Assembly (NCBI RefSeq): GCF_018069625.1
Contig: NZ_CP072941.1
Span: 3,844,001 to 3,908,000, forward strand
Source of the DNA: Streptomyces yatensis
Lineage (GTDB): Bacteria; Actinomycetota; Actinomycetes; Streptomycetales; Streptomycetaceae
Direction of reading: 5' to 3'
DNA length: 64,000 bases
A program made the position numbers and the translations under genes. The notes under the pieces were generated by a model, which saw nothing but the letters and a program-made list of their open reading frames with translations, had not been told where the DNA came from and did not search any database. This document shows, piece after piece, positions 26,060-35,316 of this stretch (position 1 is its first letter; each line of letters opens with the position of its first letter).

Positions 26060-27046
26060 TCAGCAGACCTCTTCCAGATCCCGCCACTCCCGCGTGTCCG
26101 GGCTATCCGCGACCCACCCGTCCAGCAACCCCCGCACCAGCCCCCCAGGCGCCGCGATCCCGCATTCGCGCTCGGGGACCCACAGCGAGCCGGAGCCCGC
26201 CATACGGTGGCCCAGCGGCCCGGGGTGGCCCGGTTCGCTGTGGTCGTGCGGATCCAGATGCTCGCCCTCGCCCTCGTCGCTGGGCATCCGGCTCTCCGAG
26301 CAGGAGCGGCACAGCAGCCGCACCGACGACGACCAGTCCTCGGCCGCGAAGCCCGCGTCCGCCGCGAGCCGCTCCAGGGCGTCCCGGTCGGCCTCGGTGG
26401 CCGCCTCCAGCAGCACCACCCAGGTCGGCACCGGGGACGGCGCCCACAGCTCGATCTCGTCGAAGACCGGGTACGAGGGGCCCGCGGAGGTCACGCGCTC
26501 ACCGTGCGGTACGCCGTCGTGGAGCACCACCTCGCCCCAGCGCCGCCCGGACGACGGCAGCGGGATGGACAGCACCTCGAGCCGGGCGGGGTCCAGCCGG
26601 CGGCCCCAGACGACCTCGGCCTCGCCCTCCGGGGACAGCCTTACCGCCGCGCTGCCCAGCTCCATGCCGAGCGGCTCCCCGGACGCGGACGCCTCTCCGG
26701 GCACCTTCAGCCCGTACGCCTGCCAGGCGCGGCGGGCCAGCGGCCAGTCCTGCAGCGCGGTGGCCGCGATGCCCACGTTCCACCAGTCCGGAGCGCCCGT
26801 CTCGCGGTCCAGCAGCGCGACCGCCCGCAGCCCCGCGGCGCGCGCCTGCTCCCAGTCGTGCCGGAACTTGTGCAGCAGCGCCAGGTTGAACCAGGACTCC
26901 GACAGCCACGGCTCCAGGTCGGCGGCGCGGGTCAGCAGCGCTCCCGCGTCCTCGTACCGGCCGTCGCCGATGAGCGTGAACGCACGGTCCGTGGCCTGCC
27001 GCCATGAGGCGGACGGCCGGTGCCGTACCTTGCCGAAGATCTTCAC
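26060..27046 (-). CDS. TPR-containing protein of unknown function
   Basis: This ~328-residue protein has an N-terminal TPR-like solenoid (~15-120; DRAFTLIGDGRYEDAGALLTRAADLEP, then ESWFNLALLHKFRHDWEQA). A beta-rich middle region follows (VVWGRRLDPARLEVLSIPLP), then a C-terminal part with CRSCSE and a His/Asp-rich loop (EHLDPHDHSEPGH) that could bind metal. I know it only as a conserved actinobacterial hypothetical. I chose GTG 27046 (VKIFGKVRHRP). Its 3' end abuts the repeat array; upstream lies the HD-protein gene pair. Confidence 0.78.
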   Translation of the reverse strand: MKIFGKVRHRPSASWRQATDRAFTLIGDGRYEDAGALLTRAADLEPWLSESWFNLALLHKFRHDWEQARAAGLRAVALLDRETGAPDWWNVGIAATALQDWPLARRAWQAYGLKVPGEASASGEPLGMELGSAAVRLSPEGEAEVVWGRRLDPARLEVLSIPLPSSGRRWGEVVLHDGVPHGERVTSAGPSYPVFDEIELWAPSPVPTWVVLLEAATEADRDALERLAADAGFAAEDWSSSVRLLCRSCSESRMPSDEGEGEHLDPHDHSEPGHPGPLGHRMAGSGSLWVPERECGIAAPGGLVRGLLDGWVADSPDTREWRDLEEVC

Positions 27047-27275
27047 GATTCCCGCCTGCCGGTATCGAAGTCGTCCCGTACCAGATGCCTTCGCGGACGG
27101 CGTCGCCCTCCCTCGAAGACAACCTGCCACACATTCGCGGACATCTCAGCCCGGCCCCTCACCCTCCGGCCGGGATGCGAAGCCCTCCACACCTCCTTGC
27201 CACCGGCCATTCGGCCTGGCACCCCTCTCCTCGCATCCAACCATGCCCCTCCGGAGCCCCGCTCATTACCGGCGA

Positions 27276-27296
27276 GTTCTCAGTTCTCAGTTCTCA
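27276..27296 (-). repeat. 7-bp triplicate at the end of the HD-domain gene
   Basis: GTTCTCA occurs three times in a row (27276-27282, 27283-27289, 27290-27296). On the minus strand each copy reads TGAGAAC, and the gene's real stop is the TGA of one copy. The 7-bp unit shifts the frame each time. Confidence 0.85.
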
Positions 27297-29724
27297 CCGG
27301 GGGCCGGCCGTACACCTGGCGCGACAGCACCGTGGCGAGCGTCTCGACCACGATGGGGTCGAAGTCGCGCGCCGTGGCCAGCCGCAGCCGCTCCAGGGCG
27401 CGCAGGGCGGCCGCCCCGGCCGCCCCTTCGGCCCCGGGCCCGCTGACCAGCTCGGTATACGCGTTCACCGCGCGCACGATACGCGCGGCGAGCGGCTGCT
27501 CGCGGTACGGGTCCGCCTGGCGCTCCACGACCTGTGCCACCTCCGCGGGTACCCCGGTCTGGCGGACCACAGCGCCGCCGAGCAGCGCGATTTTGCGCTG
27601 CTCGGCGGCGGGCAGCGGCTCGGTGGCCCCGGCGGGCACCGGGTCCACCAGTGACAGCTGGCCGATGTCGTGCATCAGCGCCGCGTATTCCAGCACGGTC
27701 AGCCGCGGCTCGGAGAGCCCCAGCTCACGCCCGACCGCCCGGCTGAACGCGGCCACCTCACGGGCGTGGCCCGTCGGGGTGTAGCCGGCTATCTCCGTCG
27801 ACCGGGCCAGGGAGGCGATGGTCTGGCGGTAGGTGGCCCGTATCCCCGCGTAGCGGCGGTAGGAGTACTGGATCAGCAGCAGCGGCACCGCCAGCACCGG
27901 CACCGGCCACAGCCCGGCGACGGCCACGGTGAGCGGCATCACCACCGCGGTCGCGCAGACCGCCGCCGCCACGCCCGGCAGCGACCGCAGCTCGTCGCGG
28001 AGCAGCGGTCCGTAGGGCCAGCCGGTACGGGCGCGGGCGAGCGCGGCGGCCAGGACCGCGTCGCACAGGGCGGTCAGGGCCAGCAGGGCGAGCAAATAGC
28101 CGACGAGATACGGGCTGTGGCCGAACCAGGAGCCCAAGAGGCCGGTCCGGTGCAGCGGTTGGAAGCAGACGGCGGCGAACGCGACGGTCAGCACCCGGCG
28201 GGCGGTGTGGCCGGGGTCGACCGGGCAGCCGAGCGCCAGCGGCGCCACAAGGCCCGCCAGGGAGGCGGCCACGACGACGGTGACCACCTGGAGGACACCG
28301 TGTGTGGTCGGCTCCCCGCCGAGCCGCCCGAGCAGGGCGTAGCCGAGGGCGCCCGCGGCGGCTACGGGCGCGGGCTCCCCACGCGGATCGGGCACCCCGC
28401 TGCCCCCCGGAAGCGCGGGGGGAGCCTCCACGCACCGGATCGCCTCCCCCACGGCGATGAGCGCCCCAAAGGCGAGCGCCGCCTCCGGCTGCCGCACCCC
28501 GTGCCACTCGGTCCACACCAGCGCGACCACGGCAAGCGCCCCGGCCGCGCCGTACACGGCGACGACGGTAAGGCCGCCATGACGGCGCCCCGATATCCGC
28601 TCCCGCGCCGCCACACCCTTCTCGCAGCCGCTGCGGCCACTCCCGCCCCGGCTCCCCCAGCGGACGCCCACGCCCCGTTCGCGGTAGTCGGCGCCCCGGC
28701 TGGCCTTACGGACACCCGCGCCCCGGCCCGCTCGGCCGACGCCCGCGCCGCCCTTACGGATGCCCTCGCCGCGGCGCGCCCCGCGGGCGCCCGCACTGCC
28801 CTTACGGACAACCGCGCTCCGACCCTCTCCGCGGACGCCTGCGGCCTGGGCTCCCATACGGACGCCCGAGCCTGGGGCTCCCTGGCGGACGCCCGAGCCC
28901 CGGCCTTCCTCGGCGGCGCCCGAGCCCCGGCCTTCCTCGGGGAGGCCCACACCACGGCCGTTCCCGCGAACGCCTGCGTCACGGCCCGCTTGGCGGGCGC
29001 CTGCGCCCTGGTCTCCCCCGGGGACATCCGCAGCGGGGCCACCGCCCGCGTCGGCGGCCGCGGGCCGGGCTTCCTCATGGGCGGTCGCGGGCTCGCCTTG
29101 CTGTCGGCGGGCGCGGTGGAGGGCTCGGTCGTGTCGTTCCGCGAGTCGGCCGAGGCTGCCGCGGAGGGCGTTCGGGAGGCGGGGGGCGGCCGGTGCCGGG
29201 ACGGGGCGGACCGCCCTGGACGGCCACTGGGCCGCGCTCTCATCCCGGTCGCGCGGTCCGGGGCGGGCCGTGCCACGGGCCTCGCCGCCGTCCCCGGCTT
29301 CTGGGGCGTCCGGGGCACCCGGGGCTTCCGGCGGGCCCGGGACGTCCGGCGCACCCGGTGCCTCTGGGGCACCTGGCGGGGCGGGCTCTCCCCCGGCCCG
29401 TGCCGGGGCCGTCCCGGGAGTGGGGCCCTGCTGGGTGGCGCGGTGCGGGCGCCACCCGGGCCGGGGGGCCCGGCCCGGGCCGTCCGGGCCGGGCGTGACG
29501 GGCGGTTTCTGGGTGGGGGTGGGGCCCATGTCCCACCGCCGAGGCCGGGACGGGGCCTCCGGCGCGTCCGGAGCACCCGGCGGCGCATCCGCCACGCCCG
29601 GGGCACCCGGCTCTCCCCCGGCCCGTGCCGAGGGCGTCCCGGGGGCGGAGCCGCCCGAAGCGGCGGGGCGAGGGTGTCCGTCCGAGCCGCCGGGCTCGGT
29701 GGGCGGGTGCTGGGTGGGGCTCAT
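27280..29724 (-). CDS. Membrane protein with degenerate HD domain and long disordered N-terminus
   Basis: This 814-residue protein has three parts. Residues ~1-380 are disordered: first Pro/Ala/Gly-rich, then (~240-380) an Arg/Gly-rich run repeating G-V-R-x-G. Residues ~383-600 contain about seven membrane helices. Residues ~615-814 form an HD phosphohydrolase-like domain with YAALMHDIGQLSLVDP but no GYP motif. It starts at ATG 29724, overlapping the stop of the intact HD-GYP gene as ATGA. It may be a regulatory partner that has lost or changed catalysis. The N-terminal part keeps coding bias only weakly, so a downstream start is possible. Confidence 0.75.
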   Translation of the reverse strand: MSPTQHPPTEPGGSDGHPRPAASGGSAPGTPSARAGGEPGAPGVADAPPGAPDAPEAPSRPRRWDMGPTPTQKPPVTPGPDGPGRAPRPGWRPHRATQQGPTPGTAPARAGGEPAPPGAPEAPGAPDVPGPPEAPGAPDAPEAGDGGEARGTARPGPRDRDESAAQWPSRAVRPVPAPAAPRLPNALRGSLGRLAERHDRALHRARRQQGEPATAHEEARPAAADAGGGPAADVPGGDQGAGARQAGRDAGVRGNGRGVGLPEEGRGSGAAEEGRGSGVRQGAPGSGVRMGAQAAGVRGEGRSAVVRKGSAGARGARRGEGIRKGGAGVGRAGRGAGVRKASRGADYRERGVGVRWGSRGGSGRSGCEKGVAARERISGRRHGGLTVVAVYGAAGALAVVALVWTEWHGVRQPEAALAFGALIAVGEAIRCVEAPPALPGGSGVPDPRGEPAPVAAAGALGYALLGRLGGEPTTHGVLQVVTVVVAASLAGLVAPLALGCPVDPGHTARRVLTVAFAAVCFQPLHRTGLLGSWFGHSPYLVGYLLALLALTALCDAVLAAALARARTGWPYGPLLRDELRSLPGVAAAVCATAVVMPLTVAVAGLWPVPVLAVPLLLIQYSYRRYAGIRATYRQTIASLARSTEIAGYTPTGHAREVAAFSRAVGRELGLSEPRLTVLEYAALMHDIGQLSLVDPVPAGATEPLPAAEQRKIALLGGAVVRQTGVPAEVAQVVERQADPYREQPLAARIVRAVNAYTELVSGPGAEGAAGAAALRALERLRLATARDFDPIVVETLATVLSRQVYGRPPVRTEN

Positions 29725-31211
29725 GGCGCACCGCCGGGGCCGTCGTGGCCGTCGTGGCCGGGGCGGAGGTCGGGGGCGTCTGCCGGGCCGGGGGCCGCCG
29801 CGCGTACCAGCGGTGGCAGCTCCAGCGGCGGGCTCAGGGGATCTGGCGGGACGTTTCCGCGCTCCTCGGGGGCGTCCGCGGTGACCGCAGCATGCCAGCC
29901 GTGGCGGTCCAGGGCGGTGCTGAGAGCCCGCACCATCCGGGGGTCGAACTGCGAGCCCGCACACCGCTTCAGCTCCTCCACGGCCGTGTCCACCGGCCGG
30001 GCCCTGCGGTACGTACGCGTCGAGGTCATCGCGTCGAAGGCGTCCGCCACCGCGACCACCCGGGCGAACTCGGGGATCTGCGCCCCGGCGAGCCCGTACG
30101 GATAGCCGCTGCCGTCCAGCCGCTCATGGTGGTGGAGGATCGCGGCCCGCGCCTCGCCCAGGAAGCCGATGCCGCGCACCATCTCGTCGCCGTACTCGGG
30201 GTGGAGCTCGATCACCCGGCGCTCATCGGGGGTGAGGGGGCCGTTCTTCCGCAGCAGCCGCGTCGGCACGCCGAGCTTGCCCACGTCGTGGAGGATGCCC
30301 GCGATCCGCACCGCCTCCAGCCGGTCGCCGCTCATGCCCAGCTCGCGGGCGATCATCGCGGAGGCCCGGCCGACGCGCTCGCTGTGGCCCCGGGTGTAGC
30401 GGTCCTTGATGTCGACCGCCTGGACCAGGGCCCGGATGGTGGCCTGATGGGCGGCGCTCTCGCGGCGGTAGAGCACGAAGCCGCAGGCGCAGACGTACAT
30501 CGGCAGCAGCACCAGCAGGGCCGCCGCCGGTCCGTAAGGGCTGCGCCAGAGCACCGCCATGGCGAGCGCGGCGGGCCCGTGCACCAGATACGGGGCGAGC
30601 GCGCCGGGCAGCCGGCCGCACCAGGCGGCGCGCGGGGAGTGGCGCTCGGCGGTGACCAGCACCCCGCCCTCCAGGGCGGTGGCGGTCAGCCCCAGGACGA
30701 GCGCGGCGGCGACGGCGGCCACCAGGGCGTACGCGAAGCCGGGCGTACCGGATGCCTCGGCGGCGGCGAGCCGCACAGCGGGGTCCTGAGCGCCGCCACC
30801 GAGCTCCCACAGGGCGCCGAGGGCCCGAGGGCCGTCCAGAGCCGCGAAGGCGCACGAGGCGGCCCAGACGGCCAGCGAGAGCCGTGCGGCGCGCCAGGCC
30901 CGCCGCGCCCCGGCCGGGGGCCGCTCGACGCGGGCGAGCAGCGCACCGGGCACGGCGACCAGCGCCGCGGCGGCGGGCGGCAGCAGAAAAGCCCCGGCCA
31001 GAAGGACGGGGCTGCACCATTCGGGCCAGCGGGCGCGGACCCTGGAACCCACCGCGTGCACCACGGCGAGCAGGGCGGCCGTGGCCCAGGGGACGGCCGC
31101 TCCGGGCCGTACGGCCGGGGCGGCGCAGAGCCCCCCGGCGAGCACGGCGCACAGGACATAGGCGCGCGCCCCATGGGGAAGTGCCCGCACGGTGTTCTCC
31201 TCCCCATCCAC
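29721..31211 (-). CDS. Membrane HD-GYP domain phosphodiesterase
   Basis: This 496-residue protein has about six to seven hydrophobic helices in residues ~1-215. A complete HD-GYP domain follows (~225-420): GHSERVGRAS, GILHDVGKLGVP and HHERLDGSGYPYGL. HD-GYP enzymes hydrolyse cyclic di-GMP or related cyclic dinucleotides. The C-terminal ~60 residues are Pro/Asp-rich and disordered. It overlaps the following HD gene by ATGA, so both should be made together. It lies 368 bases downstream of rsrA. Confidence 0.9.
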   Translation of the reverse strand: MDGEENTVRALPHGARAYVLCAVLAGGLCAAPAVRPGAAVPWATAALLAVVHAVGSRVRARWPEWCSPVLLAGAFLLPPAAAALVAVPGALLARVERPPAGARRAWRAARLSLAVWAASCAFAALDGPRALGALWELGGGAQDPAVRLAAAEASGTPGFAYALVAAVAAALVLGLTATALEGGVLVTAERHSPRAAWCGRLPGALAPYLVHGPAALAMAVLWRSPYGPAAALLVLLPMYVCACGFVLYRRESAAHQATIRALVQAVDIKDRYTRGHSERVGRASAMIARELGMSGDRLEAVRIAGILHDVGKLGVPTRLLRKNGPLTPDERRVIELHPEYGDEMVRGIGFLGEARAAILHHHERLDGSGYPYGLAGAQIPEFARVVAVADAFDAMTSTRTYRRARPVDTAVEELKRCAGSQFDPRMVRALSTALDRHGWHAAVTADAPEERGNVPPDPLSPPLELPPLVRAAAPGPADAPDLRPGHDGHDGPGGAP

Positions 31212-31579
31212 GTCCGTTGCGCCGCCCCTCCAGGACGGGGGCGGGTCAGGTGGTTGGGGAGCTTAGGCCGGACTGGGGCGGATGAGATCGGAGGGACTGT
31301 CCGATTACACCCCTTCGAGTGATGATCTGATCACCGAAGGTGGGACCGGGAACCCGCCCGGCTCGTCGAGGAACGCCCGGCCGGTCGAGGACCGGCGGAC
31401 GGTCGATCGACGGACGGTCGAAGGACAGTCGCCAACGGACAGCCGATCGACGCACGGTCATCGACTGACGATCCACCGGCGCTCAAGGCCGGGGGCGCTC
31501 CTGGGCGGGGCGCACGCCTGGGCGGACGCCACTCCTAGGCGTAGGTCACTCCTAGGCGGACGTCACTCCTAGGCGGAGG
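31212..31579. other. Gap between rsrA and the HD-GYP gene
   Basis: These 368 bases have no supported gene. They hold repeated CGATCGACGGACGGTCGA-like words around 31390-31470, and from 31527 the 17-bp array that runs into the rsrA stop. The leftward HD-GYP promoter should lie near 31220-31350, but no named motif is clear. Confidence 0.5.
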
Positions 31580-31594
31580 TCACTCCTGGGTGCT
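31527..31594 (-). repeat. 17-bp tandem repeat across the rsrA stop codon
   Basis: Four 17-bp units (31527-31543, 31544-31560, 31561-31577, 31578-31594) share TCACTCCTAGGCGGA. The rsrA TGA is the TCA of the last unit. Preceding units repeat the same stop shifted by 17 bp each, so all three frames are covered. Confidence 0.92.
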
Positions 31595-31897
31595 GGTCGG
31601 AGCGTTCGTCTCCGCGGTGACCTCACGCTCGGGCACGACCTGCCCGGCGCGGATCAGCTCGATCCGCCCCATGACCTTCGAGCGGAGGTCGCTGGGCACG
31701 TCGTCCTGGCCACAGCACCGCTTGACGAGCTTCTTCACGGCCTTCTCGAGGCCGTACTTCTCCAGGCACGGAGAGCACTCGTCGAAATGCACCTCGAACT
31801 TGGCGCAGTCGCCGTCCGGCATTTCGTGGTCGAGGAACTCGTAGAGGTGATCGAGAACCTCGGAGCAGTCCGTCTCATGCGGCTCTCCGCAGCTCAT
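31580..31897 (-). CDS. rsrA: Zinc-binding thiol-redox anti-sigma factor RsrA
   Basis: This 105-residue ZAS-family anti-sigma factor has C3, C11, C31, H37, C41, C44, C61 and C62, the same numbering as classical RsrA, including the HxxxCxxC signature at 37-44. Under reducing conditions it holds zinc and sequesters SigR; disulfide stress forms the trigger disulfide, expels zinc and frees SigR. The ATG overlaps the sigR stop as ATGA, coupling production of the two. Its stop lies inside a 17-bp repeat. Confidence 0.97.
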   Translation of the reverse strand: MSCGEPHETDCSEVLDHLYEFLDHEMPDGDCAKFEVHFDECSPCLEKYGLEKAVKKLVKRCCGQDDVPSDLRSKVMGRIELIRAGQVVPEREVTAETNAPTSTQE

Positions 31898-32748
31898 GAG
31901 TCCGCGCCTTTCCGATCGTGCGACTCGTCCGCCCCGGCGGCCGCGCCCGCGGGGACCAGCCCGCGCCCACGGGCGTAGTCCTCCAGCAGATCGCGCAGCT
32001 GGCGGCGTCCACGGTGCAGTCGGGACATCACCGTACCGATGGGTGTACCCATGATGTCCGCGATCTCCTTGTAGGCAAAGCCCTCGACGTCCGCGAGATA
32101 GACCGCGATGCGGAACTCCTCGGGGATGGCCTGAAGGGCTGCCTTGACGTCGGAGTCCGGCAGGTGGTCGAGGGCCTGCGACTCGGCGGAACGAAGACCG
32201 GTCGACATATGCGACTCGGCGCGCGCGAGCTGCCAGTCCTCGATCTCCTCGGCCGCGCTGCGCTGGGGCTCCCGCTGCTTCTTGCGGTACGAGTTGATGA
32301 AGGTGTTGGTCAGGATGCGGTACAGCCACGCCTTGAGGTTGGTGCCCTCGCGGAACTGGTGGAAGGACCCGTACGCCTTGGCGTACATCTCCTGCACCAG
32401 GTCCTCGGCGTCGGCCGGGTTCCGCGTCATCCGCAGCGCGGCCGAGTACATCTGGTCCAGGAAGGCAAGGGCGTCCCGCTCAAAGCGCGCGTTACGCTCC
32501 GAGGACGTCTCCTGTGACCGCTCGACCGGCTCTCCCTCGGTAACGCCGTCGGTCCCTGCGTCGGTCCCAGTGACCTGACCCACCTCCTCCAGCTTCGCGT
32601 CGGGTCCGGATGTGGACCCGCTCGAATCGGAGAATAGACGACGATCCGGTGCGCCCGCCGCTCCGATCTTCACAGCCTGTGCCGCCTGCAGCTGCGACCA
32701 GTCGAGGTCAGCGCCGTGCGGACGGGCCGGGCAAGCAAGCGAACCCAT
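31894..32748 (-). CDS. sigR: ECF sigma factor SigR (with long-form start)
   Basis: This is the ECF sigma factor for thiol-oxidative stress. Sigma region 2 ([36 protein letters not shown]) and region 4 ([17 protein letters not shown]) are intact. The open frame from ATG 32748 (284 aa) includes a ~58-residue N-terminal extension, matching the unstable long isoform described for SigR. Inside it, GGAGGAGG (32590-32583) lies 8 bases before a GTC at 32574, which would give a 226-residue short form of the expected size; a GTG at 32583 is too close. It is co-transcribed with rsrA. Confidence 0.96.
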   Translation of the reverse strand: MGSLACPARPHGADLDWSQLQAAQAVKIGAAGAPDRRLFSDSSGSTSGPDAKLEEVGQVTGTDAGTDGVTEGEPVERSQETSSERNARFERDALAFLDQMYSAALRMTRNPADAEDLVQEMYAKAYGSFHQFREGTNLKAWLYRILTNTFINSYRKKQREPQRSAAEEIEDWQLARAESHMSTGLRSAESQALDHLPDSDVKAALQAIPEEFRIAVYLADVEGFAYKEIADIMGTPIGTVMSRLHRGRRQLRDLLEDYARGRGLVPAGAAAGADESHDRKGADS

Positions 32749-32918
32749 GCGGGGAACTCCCTTTCCTCGTATTCCGCGTATCAGTGCCTCTTACACGGTG
32801 AGTACCAACGGCCCTTACAACACGCGACCCGTCCGTCGCATTCCCGCGCCCGGCGCCGGGCCCCGCCTCCCTGGGCCGACGCCCCGCGCCGGGCCCCGCC
32901 TCCCTCTGGGCCCCCAGG

Positions 32919-33599
32919 TCAGGCCAGGGCGCGGGGCAGCCAGTCGGCGACGGCGCCGGTGATCAGGGCGAGCGCCGCCGGCTCGTCGAGGTCCGCCGAT
33001 TTCGGCAGGGCGAAGCCGTGATCGCCGTACGGCACCGTCACGAGCTCCATGTCCACGGGCAGCTCCGGGAACTCCTCCGGCCGCCCGAAGGGGTCCCGGC
33101 CGCCCTGGACGATCAGCGTCGGCACCCCCGTGGCCAGCAGCTCATCGGCCTTGGAGCGCTCCGGCTTGCCGGGTGTGTGCAGCGGGAACGACAGCGCCAG
33201 CACGGCCTTCGCGCCCAGCTCACGGGCGGTCCGGCAGGCCACCCGCGCCCCGGCGCTGCGGCCGCCCGCCACGATCGGCAGCCCGGCCTGCTCCAGTGCG
33301 GGCCACAGGGCGCGCCATCCGGTGTCCAGGGTCGAGGGCGCGGGCGCGATCTTCTTGCCCGCCACCCGCCACGGCTGCTCGACCAGCGCGACGCTCACCC
33401 CGAGCCCGGGGAGCACCCCGGCCAGCGCGCGCAGGTCGCGGGCCTCGATGCCGCCGCCGGCGCCGTGGCTCGCGGCGAGCAGGGCATGGGCGCCGGGCGC
33501 GTGGTGCCAGGTGATCCGGGCGTCCCCGGCCGGGGTCGGCACCGTCTCGGTCGTCACCTCGGCCGTCCCCCCTGGGGTATCCGTCTTCTTGGCGGCCAT
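32919..33599 (-). CDS. KANL3/Tex30-type alpha/beta hydrolase
   Basis: This 226-residue protein has an alpha/beta-hydrolase core with SHGAGGG near residue 45, the nucleophile elbow AGGRSAGARVA (Ser), the acid in VQGGRDPFG and the His in YGDHGF. This is the short dienelactone-hydrolase-like family (KANL3/Tex30). The substrate is unknown. The ATG shares one base with the stop of the upstream SRAP gene (TGATG), so the two are coupled. It is unrelated in function to sigR, which lies 170 bases downstream. Confidence 0.85.
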   Translation of the reverse strand: MAAKKTDTPGGTAEVTTETVPTPAGDARITWHHAPGAHALLAASHGAGGGIEARDLRALAGVLPGLGVSVALVEQPWRVAGKKIAPAPSTLDTGWRALWPALEQAGLPIVAGGRSAGARVACRTARELGAKAVLALSFPLHTPGKPERSKADELLATGVPTLIVQGGRDPFGRPEEFPELPVDMELVTVPYGDHGFALPKSADLDEPAALALITGAVADWLPRALA

Positions 33600-34417
33600 C
33601 AGAACAGCGTGCCCTCCTCCGGGGCCTCGAGCTCCTTCAGCAGCTCGGGGCCGTTGTTACGGACATCACTCACCCCGGTCGACACCGGGTAGGCCCGCAG
33701 CAGCCCGGAGGGCGGCGGCGCCAGCAGCGGCAGCAGGTCGTCGGGGTCGGTGCGGGCGGGATCCAGCCAGGAGGCCCAGCGGTCCTCGGTGAGCATCAGC
33801 GGCATCCGCGGGTGGATCTCGGCGAGCGACCGCGGCCCCTCGTCGTCGCTCGCGCCGCCGAAGGGCTCCTTGTCCGCCTCGGTCGTGATCACCGTGCAGG
33901 TCACCCACCACGACCGCGGATGGTCGTCCGGCAGCGTCCGGTCCCGCCAGAACTCGTACAGCCCGGCCAGGGCCATCACCGAGCCGTCCACCGGGGTCAC
34001 GAAGTACGGCTGCTTGCGGGGCCGCTTGCGCTTGCCCTTCTCCTCCAGCTGCCGCTCCTGCGCCGCGGTGACCCACTCGTAGTAGCCGTCGGCGGGCAGG
34101 ATGCAGCGCCGGGAGGCGAACGGGCGCCGGTAGGAGGGCTTCTCGTGCACGGTCTCGGCCCGTGCGTTGATCATCTTCGCCCCGCCCTCGGGGGACTTCG
34201 CCCAGGAGGGCACGAGCCCCCACTTCAATGTCCTGAGCTGGCGAACCGGGCGCGGCTCGTCGGCGTCTTTGAGGGGGCGTTCGAGCACCGCGTACACGTC
34301 CTTGGTGGGCGCGACGTTCCAGTCCGGCGCCAGAGTCTCCTCCGGTTCCCACTTCTCCACTCCGAAGATCCCGACGAGATCCTCCGGCTTCCGGCTCGCT
34401 GCGTATCGACCGCACAT
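33599..34417 (-). CDS. SRAP/HMCES-family abasic-site protein (YedK type)
   Basis: This 272-residue SOS-response-associated peptidase-family protein begins MCGRY, so Cys2 becomes the N-terminal catalytic residue that cross-links to abasic sites in single-stranded DNA. Other family marks are WNVAPT, WGLVPSWA, NARAETVHEKPSYR, RRCILPADGYYEW and the HPRMP segment with the conserved His. It protects replication forks from abasic damage. Frames continuing upstream to 35125 are antisense to the M50B gene and not real. Confidence 0.93.
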   Translation of the reverse strand: MCGRYAASRKPEDLVGIFGVEKWEPEETLAPDWNVAPTKDVYAVLERPLKDADEPRPVRQLRTLKWGLVPSWAKSPEGGAKMINARAETVHEKPSYRRPFASRRCILPADGYYEWVTAAQERQLEEKGKRKRPRKQPYFVTPVDGSVMALAGLYEFWRDRTLPDDHPRSWWVTCTVITTEADKEPFGGASDDEGPRSLAEIHPRMPLMLTEDRWASWLDPARTDPDDLLPLLAPPPSGLLRAYPVSTGVSDVRNNGPELLKELEAPEEGTLF

Positions 34418-34465
34418 AGGTGCCACACTGCCACGACCCCTACCGACGCGAGGAGCCGCCCGCAC

Positions 34466-35179
34466 ATGGACGCAACGAACGCCGCCGATCTGTGGGACCG
34501 AGTGACCGGCGCCCAGCCCGACCCCACCACCTGGCTGGTCGTCTCCACCGGTGTGGTCGCGCTCGCGGTCGTCGTCTTCCGTACCGCCTGGCGAATAGCC
34601 CGTAACGCCGTCACGATCGCCCACGAGGGCGGGCACGCCCTGGTGGCCCTGCTCAGCGGGCGGCGGCTGGACGGCATACGGCTGCACTCGGACACCTCGG
34701 GGCTGACCGTCTCCCGCGGCAAGCCCACGGGCCTTGGCATGATCCTCACGGCGGCGTCCGGCTACACCGCCCCCTCCCTGCTGGGCCTCGGCGGCGCCTG
34801 GCTGCTGGCGGCGAACCACATCACGTTGCTGCTGTGGGGGACGACGGCGCTGCTCGTCGCGATGCTGGTGATGATCCGCAACGCGTATGGCGTCCTTACG
34901 GTCGTCATCAGCGGGGCCGCCTTCTTCCTCGTCTCCTGGCTGACCGGGCCGGACGTCCAGGCGGGGTTCGCGTACGCCGTGGTCTGGTTCCTCCTCCTGG
35001 GGGGTGTGCGTCCGCCCTTCGAGCTCCAGCGCAAGCGCCGGCACGGGGGCGCGTACGACTCCGACCCCGACCAACTGGCCCGGCTGACGGGCATTCCGGC
35101 CGGCGCCTGGCTGCTGCTCTTCCACGTGGTCTCGCTGTGTTCGCTGCTCGCCGGCGGCCGCTGGCTGCTGGGGCTGTGA
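34466..35179 (+). CDS. M50B-like membrane metallopeptidase
   Basis: This 237-residue membrane protein has HEGGH at residues 53-57 inside or next to a helix (NAVTIAHEGGHALVALL), the zinc-binding motif of site-2-type M50 proteases. About six hydrophobic segments follow, and a short hydrophilic loop (FELQRKRRHGGAYDSDPDQ) lies near the end. It could cut membrane-bound regulators, but no partner is visible. It is divergent from the SRAP gene with 48 bases between; AGGAG precedes the ATG. Confidence 0.85.
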   Translation: MDATNAADLWDRVTGAQPDPTTWLVVSTGVVALAVVVFRTAWRIARNAVTIAHEGGHALVALLSGRRLDGIRLHSDTSGLTVSRGKPTGLGMILTAASGYTAPSLLGLGGAWLLAANHITLLLWGTTALLVAMLVMIRNAYGVLTVVISGAAFFLVSWLTGPDVQAGFAYAVVWFLLLGGVRPPFELQRKRRHGGAYDSDPDQLARLTGIPAGAWLLLFHVVSLCSLLAGGRWLLGL

Positions 35180-35316
35180 CCCGTACGCATGTCCGGCGCG
35201 CCACCCCGGCGCATACTGCGTCGCCCTCCGCGCCCGGTAGCAGCGCCGTGTTTCGACTGGGTTTCGCCACTTTCTATCAAGATTGGCACTCCGGGCGAAC
35301 CACTAAAGTGAGACCC

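Noticed and set aside
24808..27446. Very long Pro/Gly/Arg-rich open frames on both strands through the repeat array
   Set aside because: They arise because 25-bp repeats without stop codons stay open in every frame. The translated product is a perfect 25-residue repeat in all frames, with no start/ribosome-binding-site logic and no family resemblance.
32749..32780. SigR autoregulatory promoter (GGAAT at 32771-32775, minus strand)
   Set aside because: No GTT occurs at the correct distance downstream, so I cannot assign the known sigRp2-type promoter from sequence alone.
33599..35125. 508-residue version of the SRAP protein
   Set aside because: The N-terminal 236 residues are antisense to the M50B gene, and the SRAP family requires Cys at position 2, which fixes the start at 34417.
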